Of a DNA stretch of 8,718 bases, positions 1 through 7,504 are shown piece after piece; positions within the stretch are counted from its first letter, which is position 1, and each line of letters opens with the position of its first letter. The translations under genes and the position numbers were made by a program. The stretch lies in assembly GCA_021443625.1 (NCBI GenBank), contig JABUTP010000068.1:1-8718 (forward strand), written 5' to 3'. The notes beneath the pieces are model-generated. The model was not told the origin of the DNA, made no database searches, and saw only the letters and a list, made by a program, of their open reading frames with translations. Origin of the DNA: Bacteroidales bacterium (GTDB lineage: Bacteria > Bacteroidota > Bacteroidia > Bacteroidales > UBA932).

Positions 1-1871
1 ACCAGTTTGACCGTGATTTCCGCCATATAGGGGGCATCCTGTCCGTTGCTGCCACCGGAGAAACCGATTTTGGTGATGAGGGTCACGACTTCGGGCCTTG
101 CTCTGAGCCACTCTTCGGCCTTGGCCACCATTTCTGAGGCCTTCTCTATGGAGATGTCCTTGGGCATCTCCATCACCAGATTGAATTCGCTCTGATCCAC
201 GTCGGGCATAAATTCAAATCCGATGAATCCCGAGGGGAAGAGGGAGCACACTGCTACCGTCAGGGCGATGACCAGCAGCCCAATCCAGCGTTTGTGTCCG
301 AGAGACCACTGCAGGATGGATGCAATCCAGTCGCGGAAGGCGTTGATTTTTCCCTCAAACCAACGCAGGAAGCCGTTTTTGTCCTGGGAATTCTCCGCCT
401 TTGCAAAGCGGGAGGTGAGTAGGGGGACCAGCGTCAGGGCGGCCACCAGACTGAATATGATGGAGAATACAATCACTCCGCAGAACTGCCGGAGAATGTC
501 CGAAACCAGCGAATTGGTAAGGGCTATGGGGAGGAACACGATGATGAGCACAATCGTGACCGTGGTCACTGTGACTCCGATTTCCTTCATTGCGTCGGCG
601 GTCGCCTTCAAGGCGTTCTTGCCCATTTCCAAATGTCTGTAAACGTTTTCTATGACCACAATGGCGTCATCCACCAGCACTCCGATAACCACAGACAGAC
701 CAAGCAGGGACATCAGGTTGAGGGTGAAGTGGAACACCTGCATCCCTATGAACGAACCGATGAGGGAGAGCGGCACCACCAGCATCACTATGAGGGCGTT
801 GCGGAAGCTGCCGAGGAACAGCAGTATCACGAGGGCCACCAGCAGCACGGCCAGCAGCAGGTCCACCAGCACAGATTTGATGGATGCGCGGGTGAACTCG
901 GAGGTGTCGGAGACGAACTCCATCTTCATATTGCTGGCGCTGTAGTCGGCTTCAATGCGGCTCGTGGCGGCCTTGACGTCATCGCTTAGGTCAATGGCGT
1001 TGGCGTCCCCCTGCTTGTAGATGGTCAGAAGCACGGCGTCGTGTCCGTTGACACGGGCGATTTTGGCCATATCCTTGGGGGCTTCCAGCACTTCGGCAAT
1101 GTCGCAGAGTCTTATCTGGGTGCCGGTGGGAAGGGTCATCAGCACCAGATTGCGGATGGTCTCGACACTTTCAAGCTTGCCCGAAAGGCGCACTGCGGTG
1201 TTGGTCTGGCCATCTTTGAGACTGCCGGTAGGGAAGTCGAGGTTGGCGGCACGCAGAGCGCCGAGCACCTGCACGGGGGCGATTCCCAGCGACCGCATCT
1301 TTTCGGTGTTGAGGTTGATCTGAACCTCCTTGCTCCGTTCGCCTACCGTGGTGACGCGGGCCATTCCGGGGATGCGGAGCAGGTCGGGGAGGATTCGGTC
1401 CTCCACCGTGGCGGCAAGTTCCATCGGGTCCATATCGGCGGTGACAGAGAGCGTCATCACCGACTTCTCGTCAACACTTATCTTGTTTATAATGGGAGAG
1501 AGAATGCCGGAGGGCAGTTCCGCCTTTTTGGAGTCAATCTTGTTCTGGGCGTCGGTCATTGCCTTGTCGATATCCACCCCGTAGGTAAAAGAAGTGAAGA
1601 CCATTGACATCCCTTCGAAAGAGTAGGAGCGCATCGATTCCACCCCCTGCAGGCTCGAGAGGGCGTCTTCGAGTTTGCGGGTGAGGGAATTCTCAACCTC
1701 TGTGGGGGAGGCTCCAGGGTAAATCACCTGCACGTTGAGTGAAGGCGGGGTGAACTTGGGCATCAGCTCCGACTGCAGCGACGTGAGTCCTATCAGACCG
1801 AGCAGGGCGATGACCAAAAACAGCACTATTACATATATAGGCCGTTTTACAGACAGGTCGGATACTTTCAT
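1..1871 (-). CDS. RND-family efflux pump, inner-membrane permease (partial, C-terminus beyond window)
   Basis: Proton-driven inner-membrane pump of the HAE1/AcrB type. The first 623 residues of roughly 1,030 are visible; the gene runs off the left edge. The start is ATG at 1871, preceded by AAAAGGCACT (a partial Shine-Dalgarno) and only 8 nt after the adaptor stop. Residues ~12-32 form TM1. The first periplasmic porter region follows, with YPGASPTEVEN near residue 50. TM2 begins near residue 333, and TM2-TM6 extend to about 477. TM4 carries LVDDAIVVIEN with the adjacent aspartates D401 and D402, matching the AcrB proton-relay pair D407/D408. TM7 begins near W529 and is followed by FMPDVDQSEF, the usual opening of the second porter half. 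Both halves of the RND duplication are therefore represented. The reading frame is intact throughout. Substrate is unknown: drug, bile-salt or metabolite export are all possible, but the DD pair and the OMF/adaptor neighbours make the RND assignment secure. Confidence 0.95.
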   Translation of the reverse strand, partial: MKVSDLSVKRPIYVIVLFLVIALLGLIGLTSLQSELMPKFTPPSLNVQVIYPGASPTEVENSLTRKLEDALSSLQGVESMRSYSFEGMSMVFTSFTYGVDIDKAMTDAQNKIDSKKAELPSGILSPIINKISVDEKSVMTLSVTADMDPMELAATVEDRILPDLLRIPGMARVTTVGERSKEVQINLNTEKMRSLGIAPVQVLGALRAANLDFPTGSLKDGQTNTAVRLSGKLESVETIRNLVLMTLPTGTQIRLCDIAEVLEAPKDMAKIARVNGHDAVLLTIYKQGDANAIDLSDDVKAATSRIEADYSASNMKMEFVSDTSEFTRASIKSVLVDLLLAVLLVALVILLFLGSFRNALIVMLVVPLSLIGSFIGMQVFHFTLNLMSLLGLSVVIGVLVDDAIVVIENVYRHLEMGKNALKATADAMKEIGVTVTTVTIVLIIVFLPIALTNSLVSDILRQFCGVIVFSIIFSLVAALTLVPLLTSRFAKAENSQDKNGFLRWFEGKINAFRDWIASILQWSLGHKRWIGLLVIALTVAVCSLFPSGFIGFEFMPDVDQSEFNLVMEMPKDISIEKASEMVAKAEEWLRARPEVVTLITKIGFSGGSNGQDAPYMAEITVKL

Positions 1872-1879
1872 AGTGCCTT

Positions 1880-2923
1880 TTAGTTAAGGGTTTTGACCGG
1901 AGTGCCGTCGGAAACGTTCATTATTCCGCTCACAATGATAATATCGCCATCGGAAAGGCCCGAAAGAATCTCCACGCGGTCACCAACCATCTCGCCCAGA
2001 ACTACGGGGCGTTCCACAGCGGTGCCGTTGTCATAAATATAAACCATAGAGGAGCGCAGTCCGCCCACAATGGCGCTGCGCGGCACGAGGATGCCGGAGG
2101 TGTTTTCGGTTGAGAAATCGGCTTTGAGATACATTCCGGCCATCAGGCGGCTGTCTTTGTCGAGGGTGATTTCCAGAGGATAGTTGAGTCCGCGGTCATT
2201 CTTGACCCCGATGAAGGTCACCTTGCCATGAAACTCTCCCCCCTCCCCGCTGGTCGGGGTAAGGGTGATGGCCTGGCCTGCCGACACCTTGCCAATTTTC
2301 CCTTCGGGAAGGTTGCAGATCACCTTGAACGAACTGTTATCCACAATGTCAAACAGGGGGGCATTGGGGGCGATGAGCGAACCGACCTCGACGTAGCGCA
2401 TATTGACGGTACCCGAAATGGGCGATTTCACCGTGGCGTCGGCGAGTCTGCGACGGCTCACGTCATAGCGGCTGCGGGCGGCTATGAGCTGGGTTTCAAG
2501 ACTTTCGAGCTGCTGGTCGGAAACTCCGCCGATCTCTTTGGAGGCCTGGAGCCGTTCCACGTTCTTTTTCATTGACTCATAGGCTGCGAGGGCGGCATCG
2601 CAGTCCGACTGGAGGAGTTCCTTGTCCACTTCGAGCAGGGTGGTGCCGCGGCTCACGCGCGAACCGTTGTCCACATAGATTTTTACGACCCTTCCGCTTA
2701 CGTCAGAAACGTACTTGAGTTCTTTGACGGGGGCGGTGAGTCCGTTGGCGGAGAATGTTACGGAATAAGGCTCTGAGCCCACCGTGAGGGTTTCAACCAC
2801 AACCCGGTAGTCTTCCACCGTGGAAGAAGCCTGCATGGCGTTTTTCTTTTTGTTGTTGAACAGTATCAGAACCATTCCGGCAACGAGCAGTGCGGCAACT
2901 GCGTATCCCAAGATTTTTTTCAT
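1880..2923 (-). CDS. RND efflux periplasmic adaptor (membrane fusion protein)
   Basis: 347-residue HlyD/AcrA-type adaptor linking the inner-membrane pump to the outer membrane channel. Residues 1-22 are a hydrophobic segment after MKK. There is no lipobox cysteine, so the protein is probably held by an uncleaved N-terminal helix rather than a lipid anchor, or else has its signal cleaved. Residues ~60-100 and ~163-195 form the split lipoyl (barrel-sandwich) domain; the second half starts with ATVKSPISGTV. Residues ~100-160, rich in Leu, Ala, Glu, Lys and Arg, form a short alpha-hairpin coiled coil. A beta-barrel follows (~196-270), then the membrane-proximal domain (~276-347) with the usual LVPRSAIV motif. 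The ATG at 2923 fits the signal-anchor; no clear ribosome binding site is seen, as is usual in Bacteroidota. It lies 28 nt after the OMF gene and 8 nt before the pump gene. Confidence 0.94.
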   Translation of the reverse strand: MKKILGYAVAALLVAGMVLILFNNKKKNAMQASSTVEDYRVVVETLTVGSEPYSVTFSANGLTAPVKELKYVSDVSGRVVKIYVDNGSRVSRGTTLLEVDKELLQSDCDAALAAYESMKKNVERLQASKEIGGVSDQQLESLETQLIAARSRYDVSRRRLADATVKSPISGTVNMRYVEVGSLIAPNAPLFDIVDNSSFKVICNLPEGKIGKVSAGQAITLTPTSGEGGEFHGKVTFIGVKNDRGLNYPLEITLDKDSRLMAGMYLKADFSTENTSGILVPRSAIVGGLRSSMVYIYDNGTAVERPVVLGEMVGDRVEILSGLSDGDIIIVSGIMNVSDGTPVKTLN

Positions 2924-2951
2924 ATTGTGTAATGTTTGTATTCGTTATCGG

Positions 2952-4337
2952 TTAAAATTCATTCGCGGGCTGTTGATTGACAAACGTTCTTATGGTGCCG
3001 TTGTTTTTCATAAGATCCATATAGGACTGCAGATAGTTGTGCAGCGCCTCTACATAACTTATCTGCGCCTTGATGAGTTCGGACGAAGCGTTGAGGATAT
3101 CCGAAAGGGGGTTGAGTCCGAGATTGAAGTTCTTTTCGGTAATATCGTAAACGTCTTCGGCCAGCAACATGTTCTCCCGCTGTGCGGCAAGGGTTTCACG
3201 GTTACTGTCCATCTGCATCAATGCGTTGCTGTGGGCCATCCGGAGCGACTGGTCCAGTTGCGAAAGGTCGCGGCTCGCCTTATCCTGGTCCAGACGGGCT
3301 TTCTTTATCTTGGCATCCTTTGAGAATCCCGAGAAAATGGGAACCTTGAGACTCAGGGAAACCATTGACATCGGATATTTGTTGAAGGTCGGCCCGCTGT
3401 AGAAATCGTCCGCCATGAAATAGTAGTTGTAGTTGCCCAGCAGGGTGAGGGTGGGGAGCAACTCATATTTGGCGGAACGCACCTGCAGGTCGCTCATCCT
3501 GAGCCTTTCGTTCATCAGCCTGAAAGCGGGGAGCGCGTTGGGGTCGAAGGTGCCGCGGTTGGGGCGGGCAAGCATCTGTTCAAGTCCGGCCACGTCGAGG
3601 GGGGGGAGGACAATCTCTCTCTCCATATCGTAGCCCATAGTGAGTTTAAGAAGGTTTTTCTGTACCTCCAGCGCCTGACAGAAGCCTGTTTTCTGCGCCA
3701 CGAGATTGGTGCGGGCAACCTTCACGCGGTCCAAATCGACATTGCGGATGATGCCGCCGTCGCGGTTAACGGTCATTATGGAAAGGGTGCTGTCCATCAG
3801 GGCGATGCTGCGGTCAAACAGAGAGAGACCATATTCCAGCACCTGCGCATTATAATAGAAAGTGGCTGTCTGCGCTATTATGTCGTCGGTGCTGGATTCC
3901 ACCCCTATGTCGGACATATCCTGGGCGGTCTTGCTGATGTTCAAGGCGTTGAAAAGGGAGAAATTGACCACCTGCTGCACCAGGCTCGCCCCCACGTTGG
4001 CCGTGTTGTTCATTCCCATAGGGATGGTCATATACTTGTCGGCATTGGGGTCCCGCATCGCTTCGGGCAGCATGGAGTTCATGAAGTTGGGCATCGTGAC
4101 CATGTTCTTGTTGAAGTTGTAGGCAATGGAGCCCGAACCGCTCACCTGGGGAAGCAGCGCCCCCACGATTTCGCGGCGCGACTCGGCTGCCTGCTGCTGG
4201 TCAATGATGCTTTTCTGCAGTGCCGGATTGTGGTCCAGGGCATATTTCACGCACTCTTCGAGAGAAAAACTCTCCTGGGCCGAGAGCAGCCCCGAGGCAG
4301 AAATTGCCAGAAAAGATAGAATCAATCTGAGTTTCAT
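2952..4337 (-). CDS. TolC-family outer membrane efflux protein
   Basis: 461-residue outer membrane factor of the tripartite pump. Residues 1-20 are a Sec signal peptide with a probable cleavage at SA|QES; no lipobox cysteine is present, so it is not an NodT-type lipoprotein. The mature protein opens with FSLEECVKYALDHNPAL, the classic start of an OEP repeat (an amphipathic helix in which a long alpha-hairpin begins). The second repeat begins around residues 260-285 with ALPAFRLMNERLRMSDLQVR and ends with NPLSDILNASSELIKAQ and a final hairpin near residue 440. Such proteins trimerise into an outer-membrane beta-barrel with a periplasmic alpha-helical tunnel. The gene lies 16 nt after the TetR gene and 28 nt before the adaptor. 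An eight-C run at 3599-3606 (coding strand) falls near codons 244-247, but the frame is intact. Substrate is not deducible. Confidence 0.94.
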   Translation of the reverse strand: MKLRLILSFLAISASGLLSAQESFSLEECVKYALDHNPALQKSIIDQQQAAESRREIVGALLPQVSGSGSIAYNFNKNMVTMPNFMNSMLPEAMRDPNADKYMTIPMGMNNTANVGASLVQQVVNFSLFNALNISKTAQDMSDIGVESSTDDIIAQTATFYYNAQVLEYGLSLFDRSIALMDSTLSIMTVNRDGGIIRNVDLDRVKVARTNLVAQKTGFCQALEVQKNLLKLTMGYDMEREIVLPPLDVAGLEQMLARPNRGTFDPNALPAFRLMNERLRMSDLQVRSAKYELLPTLTLLGNYNYYFMADDFYSGPTFNKYPMSMVSLSLKVPIFSGFSKDAKIKKARLDQDKASRDLSQLDQSLRMAHSNALMQMDSNRETLAAQRENMLLAEDVYDITEKNFNLGLNPLSDILNASSELIKAQISYVEALHNYLQSYMDLMKNNGTIRTFVNQQPANEF

Positions 4338-4353
4338 ATAGATAAGAGAATGT

Positions 4354-4914
4354 TTATTTGGTCAGTAGGGCGTTGAGGTTGAAGTCGATCACCTGCGAGA
4401 AATAGTGCTCCGCAGAGAACTCCCCGCCGGTCAGGATATATTTGCGAAAATAACCGAATACGGAGAAGGCGATATATTTTGCCGTAAGGTCGGAGTCAAT
4501 CTCCTTGCGATAGAACTTTTCCCGCTGTCCCCACTTTATGTGGTCGGCGAGTTTCGTCGTGAAAATTTCGAAACCGATAGTGTGGTCGCTGCTTGCAAGG
4601 TTGGGATACAATTTGAAAAAATCTGTCAGGAATGTGGAGGAAAGTCCCTTGAAGAATGCCCTGAGGGCGTTTATGCCCGCCACAAAACTCTCCTGCACCC
4701 CAAGGGAGGGGTTGCACAGGCACTCCATATCGCTGCGGAAATCCTCCATAATCTTCTCCATGCAGCGCGAAATGAGGCCGTCTTTGCTTTCAAAGTTGTT
4801 GTAGAGAGTCTTTTTGGTAACCCCAATCCGTTCCGCGACAATTTCTATGGGCATCGACATACCCTCGCTCTTGAAAAGGGATATCGCCTTCTGGATATAT
4901 TTTTCTTCTTTCAT
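4354..4914 (-). CDS. TetR/AcrR-family transcriptional regulator
   Basis: 186-residue DNA-binding regulator, most likely the local repressor of the downstream efflux genes. Residues ~5-50 form the TetR N-terminal domain: helix 1 (YIQKAISLFKSEGM), then the helix-turn-helix (IEIVAERIGVTKKTLYNNF, about residues 23-41) and the SKDGLI extension. The remaining ~135 residues are a variable ligand-binding and dimerisation domain with no recognisable ligand signature. I chose ATG at 4914 because TetR proteins usually begin a few residues before helix 1. ATG at 4941 (195 residues) is a possible alternative. The longest open frame begins with TTG at 4968, but that codon lies within the proposed -7 promoter element. 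Being first in the operon, 16 nt before the OMF gene, implies autoregulation; this is inference. No N-terminal or internal truncation is seen. Confidence 0.9.
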   Translation of the reverse strand: MKEEKYIQKAISLFKSEGMSMPIEIVAERIGVTKKTLYNNFESKDGLISRCMEKIMEDFRSDMECLCNPSLGVQESFVAGINALRAFFKGLSSTFLTDFFKLYPNLASSDHTIGFEIFTTKLADHIKWGQREKFYRKEIDSDLTAKYIAFSVFGYFRKYILTGGEFSAEHYFSQVIDFNLNALLTK

Positions 4915-4965
4915 ATTGTCTGTTATGAGGTCGGTCTGCATTGGAAATGCAAGCCGATGGCAGAG

Positions 4966-4973
4966 CAAATATA
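4966..4973 (-). promoter_or_regulatory. Candidate Bacteroidota -7 promoter element for the tetR-efflux operon
   Basis: The minus strand reads TATATTTG, a full match to the Bacteroidota primary sigma -7 consensus TAnnTTTG. Initiation would fall near 4959, giving a leader of about 45 nt to the ATG at 4914 or about 18 nt to the ATG at 4941. The -33 region, expected at about 4993-4998, is poor (TTACAC instead of a TTTG core). A weak or regulated promoter is therefore plausible. The element lies in the only A+T-rich intergenic stretch of the window. Confidence 0.5.
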
Positions 4974-5013
4974 CACCAATTATAATAATAAAGTGTAATT
5001 TATGTAAAAATTA
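4972..5013. promoter_or_regulatory. Candidate operator region: inverted repeats over the tetR promoter
   Basis: Two short inverted repeats are visible. TACAC at 4972-4976 pairs with GTGTA at 4993-4997, spanning 26 bp across the -33/-7 spacer. TAATTT at 4996-5001 pairs with AAATTA at 5008-5013, spanning 18 bp and touching the -33 position. Placement and length are right for a TetR operator, where a bound dimer would block RNA polymerase. The region is very A+T-rich, so repeats this short may be chance. The binding protein is inferred only from adjacency. Confidence 0.22.
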
Positions 5014-5024
5014 TGCGAAATAAT
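5006..5024 (-). terminator. Weak terminator-like hairpin after the polyamine operon
   Basis: About 36 nt after the nspC stop, the minus strand reads ATTAT, a TTCGC loop, ATAAT, then TTTT. A 5-bp A/U stem with a following U run has the shape of an intrinsic terminator, but the stem is too weak to be convincing. No stronger hairpin appears between nspC and the tetR gene. Partial read-through into the codirectional efflux operon, or Rho-dependent ending, is possible. Confidence 0.2.
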
Positions 5025-5060
5025 ACTCCGGAGCAGAGCGACAGAACGGGTTCGGTCATC

Positions 5061-6200
5061 CTAAAGCCGTCCCTTGAAGTCTTCGTAAGAAAATTCTTTG
5101 TGGAGGAGGAGGTTGCCCTTGTCCTCAATGTAGATTGACGGGAGGGGCATACCGTTGAAAGTGTTGTTCTTGACCATCGAATAGATGGCCATATCCCCGA
5201 AGACGAGGACATCCCCCTCCTTGAGCGGAGCATCGAAAGAGTAGTCTCCTATAATGTCGCCCGAAAGGCAGGTCGGCCCACCGAGCCGGTATGCGTAAGG
5301 TTTCTCCCCAACGGCACCGCTCCCCTCGAGCGGCGGACGATAGGGCATCTCGAGTACGTCCGGCATATGACACGCTGCGGAGGTGTCGAGTATCGCTATG
5401 TCAATCGACCCTTTGTGGTGCTGAATCTCAAGAACCTTCGTGTGGAGGTATCCCGCATTGAGGGCAACGGCCTCCCCCGGCTCCAGATAAACGGCGAGTC
5501 CGTAGCCTTCGCTCATTCTCAGGATGCACCTTTCGAGACGGGGAATGTCGTAGTCGCTCCTTGTGATATGGTGCCCGCCCCCGAAATTCACCCATTTCAT
5601 TAGCCCAAGATATGATGAGAACTGCTTCTCAAAGGCATTCAAGGTGGTTTCCAGGTCGTCGGAGTTCTGTTCGCAGAGGGTGTGGAAATGCAGTCCGTCA
5701 AGCAGCGGCAGGAGTTCGGGATAGGAAGAGATGCCATCCTCGAACTCTTCAAGAGTCACCCCAAGCCTGCTGCCCGGGGCGCAGGGGTCATAGATGGAAT
5801 GTTCTGCAGGCTGGGTGGAAACCTGAGGGTTGATTCTCAGGCCCACCTGCAGTCCGCACGCTTTCGCCCTCTTGCCGAAGAGGGCGAGCTGGCGTATGGA
5901 GTTGAAGACGATATGGTCGCAAATAGAGAGAATTTCCTCCATATCTTCCTCCCTGAAAGCGGGTGAAAAGATGTGGTTTTCCTTCCCCGGCATATGCTCG
6001 TGACAGAGTCTGGCTTCGAAGAGGCCGCTTGCCGTCGCCCCCGAAAGGGTGCTTCCGATGAGGGGATACAGGGCATAGCAGCTGAAACACTTCTGGGCAA
6101 GAAGAATCTTGCAGCCAGTCCGCTCCATAACGCCCGAGAGTACCTTCAGATTACTCTTGAGAGCATCCTTGTCAATTACATAGCAGGGGGTATTGACCAT
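5061..6200 (-). CDS. nspC: Carboxynorspermidine decarboxylase-type PLP enzyme (may act on carboxyspermidine or carboxyaminopropylagmatine)
   Basis: 379-residue fold-type III PLP decarboxylase of the alanine racemase/ornithine decarboxylase superfamily, close in length to known NspC proteins. It removes the carboxyl group of a carboxy(nor)spermidine-like intermediate to give the triamine. The N-terminus TPCYVIDKDAL is typical of the family. K37 in LLAQKCFS is the expected PLP Schiff-base lysine. HFHTLCEQ (171-178), GGGHHITR (207-214) and EPGEA (240-244) form the PLP-phosphate and substrate pocket. C311 in GGPTCLSGD (307-315) is the active-site cysteine contributed across the dimer. The DTSAACHMPDVLEMPYRP stretch (272-289) separates it from diaminopimelate and ornithine decarboxylases. 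It is the last gene of the polyamine operon, 18 nt after the dehydrogenase gene with which it acts in sequence. Exact substrate (carboxyspermidine, carboxynorspermidine or carboxyaminopropylagmatine) cannot be settled from sequence alone. Confidence 0.93.
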   Translation of the reverse strand: MVNTPCYVIDKDALKSNLKVLSGVMERTGCKILLAQKCFSCYALYPLIGSTLSGATASGLFEARLCHEHMPGKENHIFSPAFREEDMEEILSICDHIVFNSIRQLALFGKRAKACGLQVGLRINPQVSTQPAEHSIYDPCAPGSRLGVTLEEFEDGISSYPELLPLLDGLHFHTLCEQNSDDLETTLNAFEKQFSSYLGLMKWVNFGGGHHITRSDYDIPRLERCILRMSEGYGLAVYLEPGEAVALNAGYLHTKVLEIQHHKGSIDIAILDTSAACHMPDVLEMPYRPPLEGSGAVGEKPYAYRLGGPTCLSGDIIGDYSFDAPLKEGDVLVFGDMAIYSMVKNNTFNGMPLPSIYIEDKGNLLLHKEFSYEDFKGRL

Positions 6201-6218
6201 AGTCGCCGTAGTGGGAAA

Positions 6219-7484
6219 TTAATCGACAAGCACGGGGTTCTCGTCAACAACCCAGGGCAGGCCCCACTTGTTGAGAGCGTCCATATAGGGATCCGGGTCG
6301 AAGTCCTCTACATTGAAGACGCCGGCACCCTTCCATTGTCCTGTCATAATCAGCATGGTTCCTATCATCGCCGGAACTCCCGTGGTGTAAGAGATGGCCT
6401 GGGAGCCTACCTCGCGATAGCACTCCTGATGGTCGCAGACATTGTAAATCTTGATGCTGCGTTGCTTCCCATCCTTGATGCCGGTGAAAATGCAGCCGAT
6501 GTTGGTCTTGCCCACTGTCCTGGGGCCGAGCGAAGCCGGTTCGGGAAGGAGAGCCTTGAGGAACTGTATGGGAACAATCTCCCTTCCCTCGTACATCACG
6601 GGGTCGGTCCGGAGCATTCCGACATTCTCGAGACATTTCATGTGTGTGAGATAACTCTGCCCGAAGGTCATGAAGAAACGGATTCTCTTGACTCCCGGGA
6701 TATTCTTGGCCAGAGACTCTATTTCCTCGTGGTGGAGAAGATACATATCCTTGGGACCGACACCCTCAAATACGTACTCCCGCTTGATTTCCATAGGTTT
6801 GGTCTCAACCCAGTGGCCGTTCTCCCAATAAGAGCCGTTGGCCGACACCTCTCTGAGGTTGATTTCAGGGTTGAAGTTGGTGGCGAAGGGATAACCGTGG
6901 TCGCCTCCGTTGCAGTCGAGAATGTCGATGGTGTGGATCTCATCGAAATAGTGCTTGAGCGCATAGGCGGTGTACACGCTGGTCACACCCGGGTCAAATC
7001 CCGTTCCGAGAAGGGCGGAGATGCCGGCATTTTTGTATTTGTCCTGATAAGCCCACTGATAGGAGTAGTCGAAGTACGCGGTGAAGCCGAGTTCCTTGCA
7101 ACGTTTCTCGTAGGCTGCTCGCCACACGGGTTCCTCAGTGTCTTCCGGCTCGTAGTTTGCCGAATCCACATAGTGTACCCCCGTCTCGAGGCAGGCGTCC
7201 ATAATGGTGAGGTCCTGATAAGGAAGCGCGAGATTGAGCACAACATCGGGCTTCACTTCTTTGATGAGGGCGACAAGTTCCCGAACATTGTCGGCATCCA
7301 CCTTTGCCACCGTGATTTTTGATTTGCTCTTTCCTTCGGCCTCAATCTTTGCCTTGAGAGCTTCACATTTGCCGACAGTTCTGCTGGCAATGCAGATTTC
7401 GTCAAACACCGAGTCATTCTGGGCGCATTTCTGAATCGCAACCCCGGCGACTCCGCCGCATCCGATAACCAATACTTTTCCCAT
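6219..7484 (-). CDS. Carboxynorspermidine dehydrogenase-type reductase (saccharopine dehydrogenase family)
   Basis: 421-residue enzyme of the saccharopine dehydrogenase-like family. Members condense aspartate beta-semialdehyde with an amine (diaminopropane, putrescine or agmatine) and reduce the imine with NAD(P)H to a carboxylated polyamine. The N-terminus MGKVLVIGCGGVAG is a Rossmann dinucleotide-binding loop (GCGGVAG, 8-14). Strand beta-2 ends with ASRT (33-36); an Arg there often favours NADPH, which is inference. LLGTGFDPGVTSVY (158-171), the CNGGDHGYPFATNFNPE region (191-207) and SYTTGVPA (365-372) are features of the CANSDH group. They differ from lysine-pathway saccharopine dehydrogenase. 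The frame is open up to 7589, but I place the start at ATG 7484: the Rossmann strand begins at once there, an A-rich leader precedes it, and longer forms would overlap the ureohydrolase gene out of frame. It lies 20 nt after the ureohydrolase and 18 nt before nspC. Confidence 0.92.
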   Translation of the reverse strand: MGKVLVIGCGGVAGVAIQKCAQNDSVFDEICIASRTVGKCEALKAKIEAEGKSKSKITVAKVDADNVRELVALIKEVKPDVVLNLALPYQDLTIMDACLETGVHYVDSANYEPEDTEEPVWRAAYEKRCKELGFTAYFDYSYQWAYQDKYKNAGISALLGTGFDPGVTSVYTAYALKHYFDEIHTIDILDCNGGDHGYPFATNFNPEINLREVSANGSYWENGHWVETKPMEIKREYVFEGVGPKDMYLLHHEEIESLAKNIPGVKRIRFFMTFGQSYLTHMKCLENVGMLRTDPVMYEGREIVPIQFLKALLPEPASLGPRTVGKTNIGCIFTGIKDGKQRSIKIYNVCDHQECYREVGSQAISYTTGVPAMIGTMLIMTGQWKGAGVFNVEDFDPDPYMDALNKWGLPWVVDENPVLVD

Positions 7485-7504
7485 TTTATGATATTTTTTG
7501 TTTG

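Noticed and set aside
1041..1607. A 188-codon plus-strand open frame opposite the RND pump gene (with others near 223-642 and 633-989)
   Set aside because: The minus strand here encodes the continuous RND porter and membrane domains. The plus-strand products look like His/Gly/Arg-rich mirror translations.
2245..2259. CCCCG-N5-CGGGG hairpin within the adaptor gene
   Set aside because: It lies inside the beta-barrel coding region, has only a 5-bp stem and no U run. It is most likely a chance product of Thr, Pro, Gly and Glu codons.
4915..4968. TTG start at 4968 for the TetR regulator
   Set aside because: The codon overlaps the candidate -7 promoter element, and the added residues precede the normal start of TetR helix 1.
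5026..5033. CTCCGGAG perfect 8-bp palindrome after nspC
   Set aside because: It has no loop, flanking symmetry does not extend it, and single 8-bp palindromes are expected by chance.
5061..6200. Diaminopimelate or ornithine decarboxylase
   Set aside because: It shares the PLP fold, but its GGPTCLSGD and HFHTLCEQ motifs, shorter length and partner gene point to the nspC group.
5973..7322. A 449-codon open frame on the plus strand opposite the CANSDH and nspC genes
   Set aside because: It is antisense to two genes with clear family motifs, spans the gap between them, and its translation shows no recognisable domain. Long antisense frames are common opposite G+C-rich genes.
6219..7484. Lysine-pathway saccharopine dehydrogenase
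   Set aside because: The generic family name would fit, but the position next to nspC and polyamine genes and the CNGGDHGYPF and LLGTGFDPGVTS stretches match the carboxynorspermidine dehydrogenase group instead.
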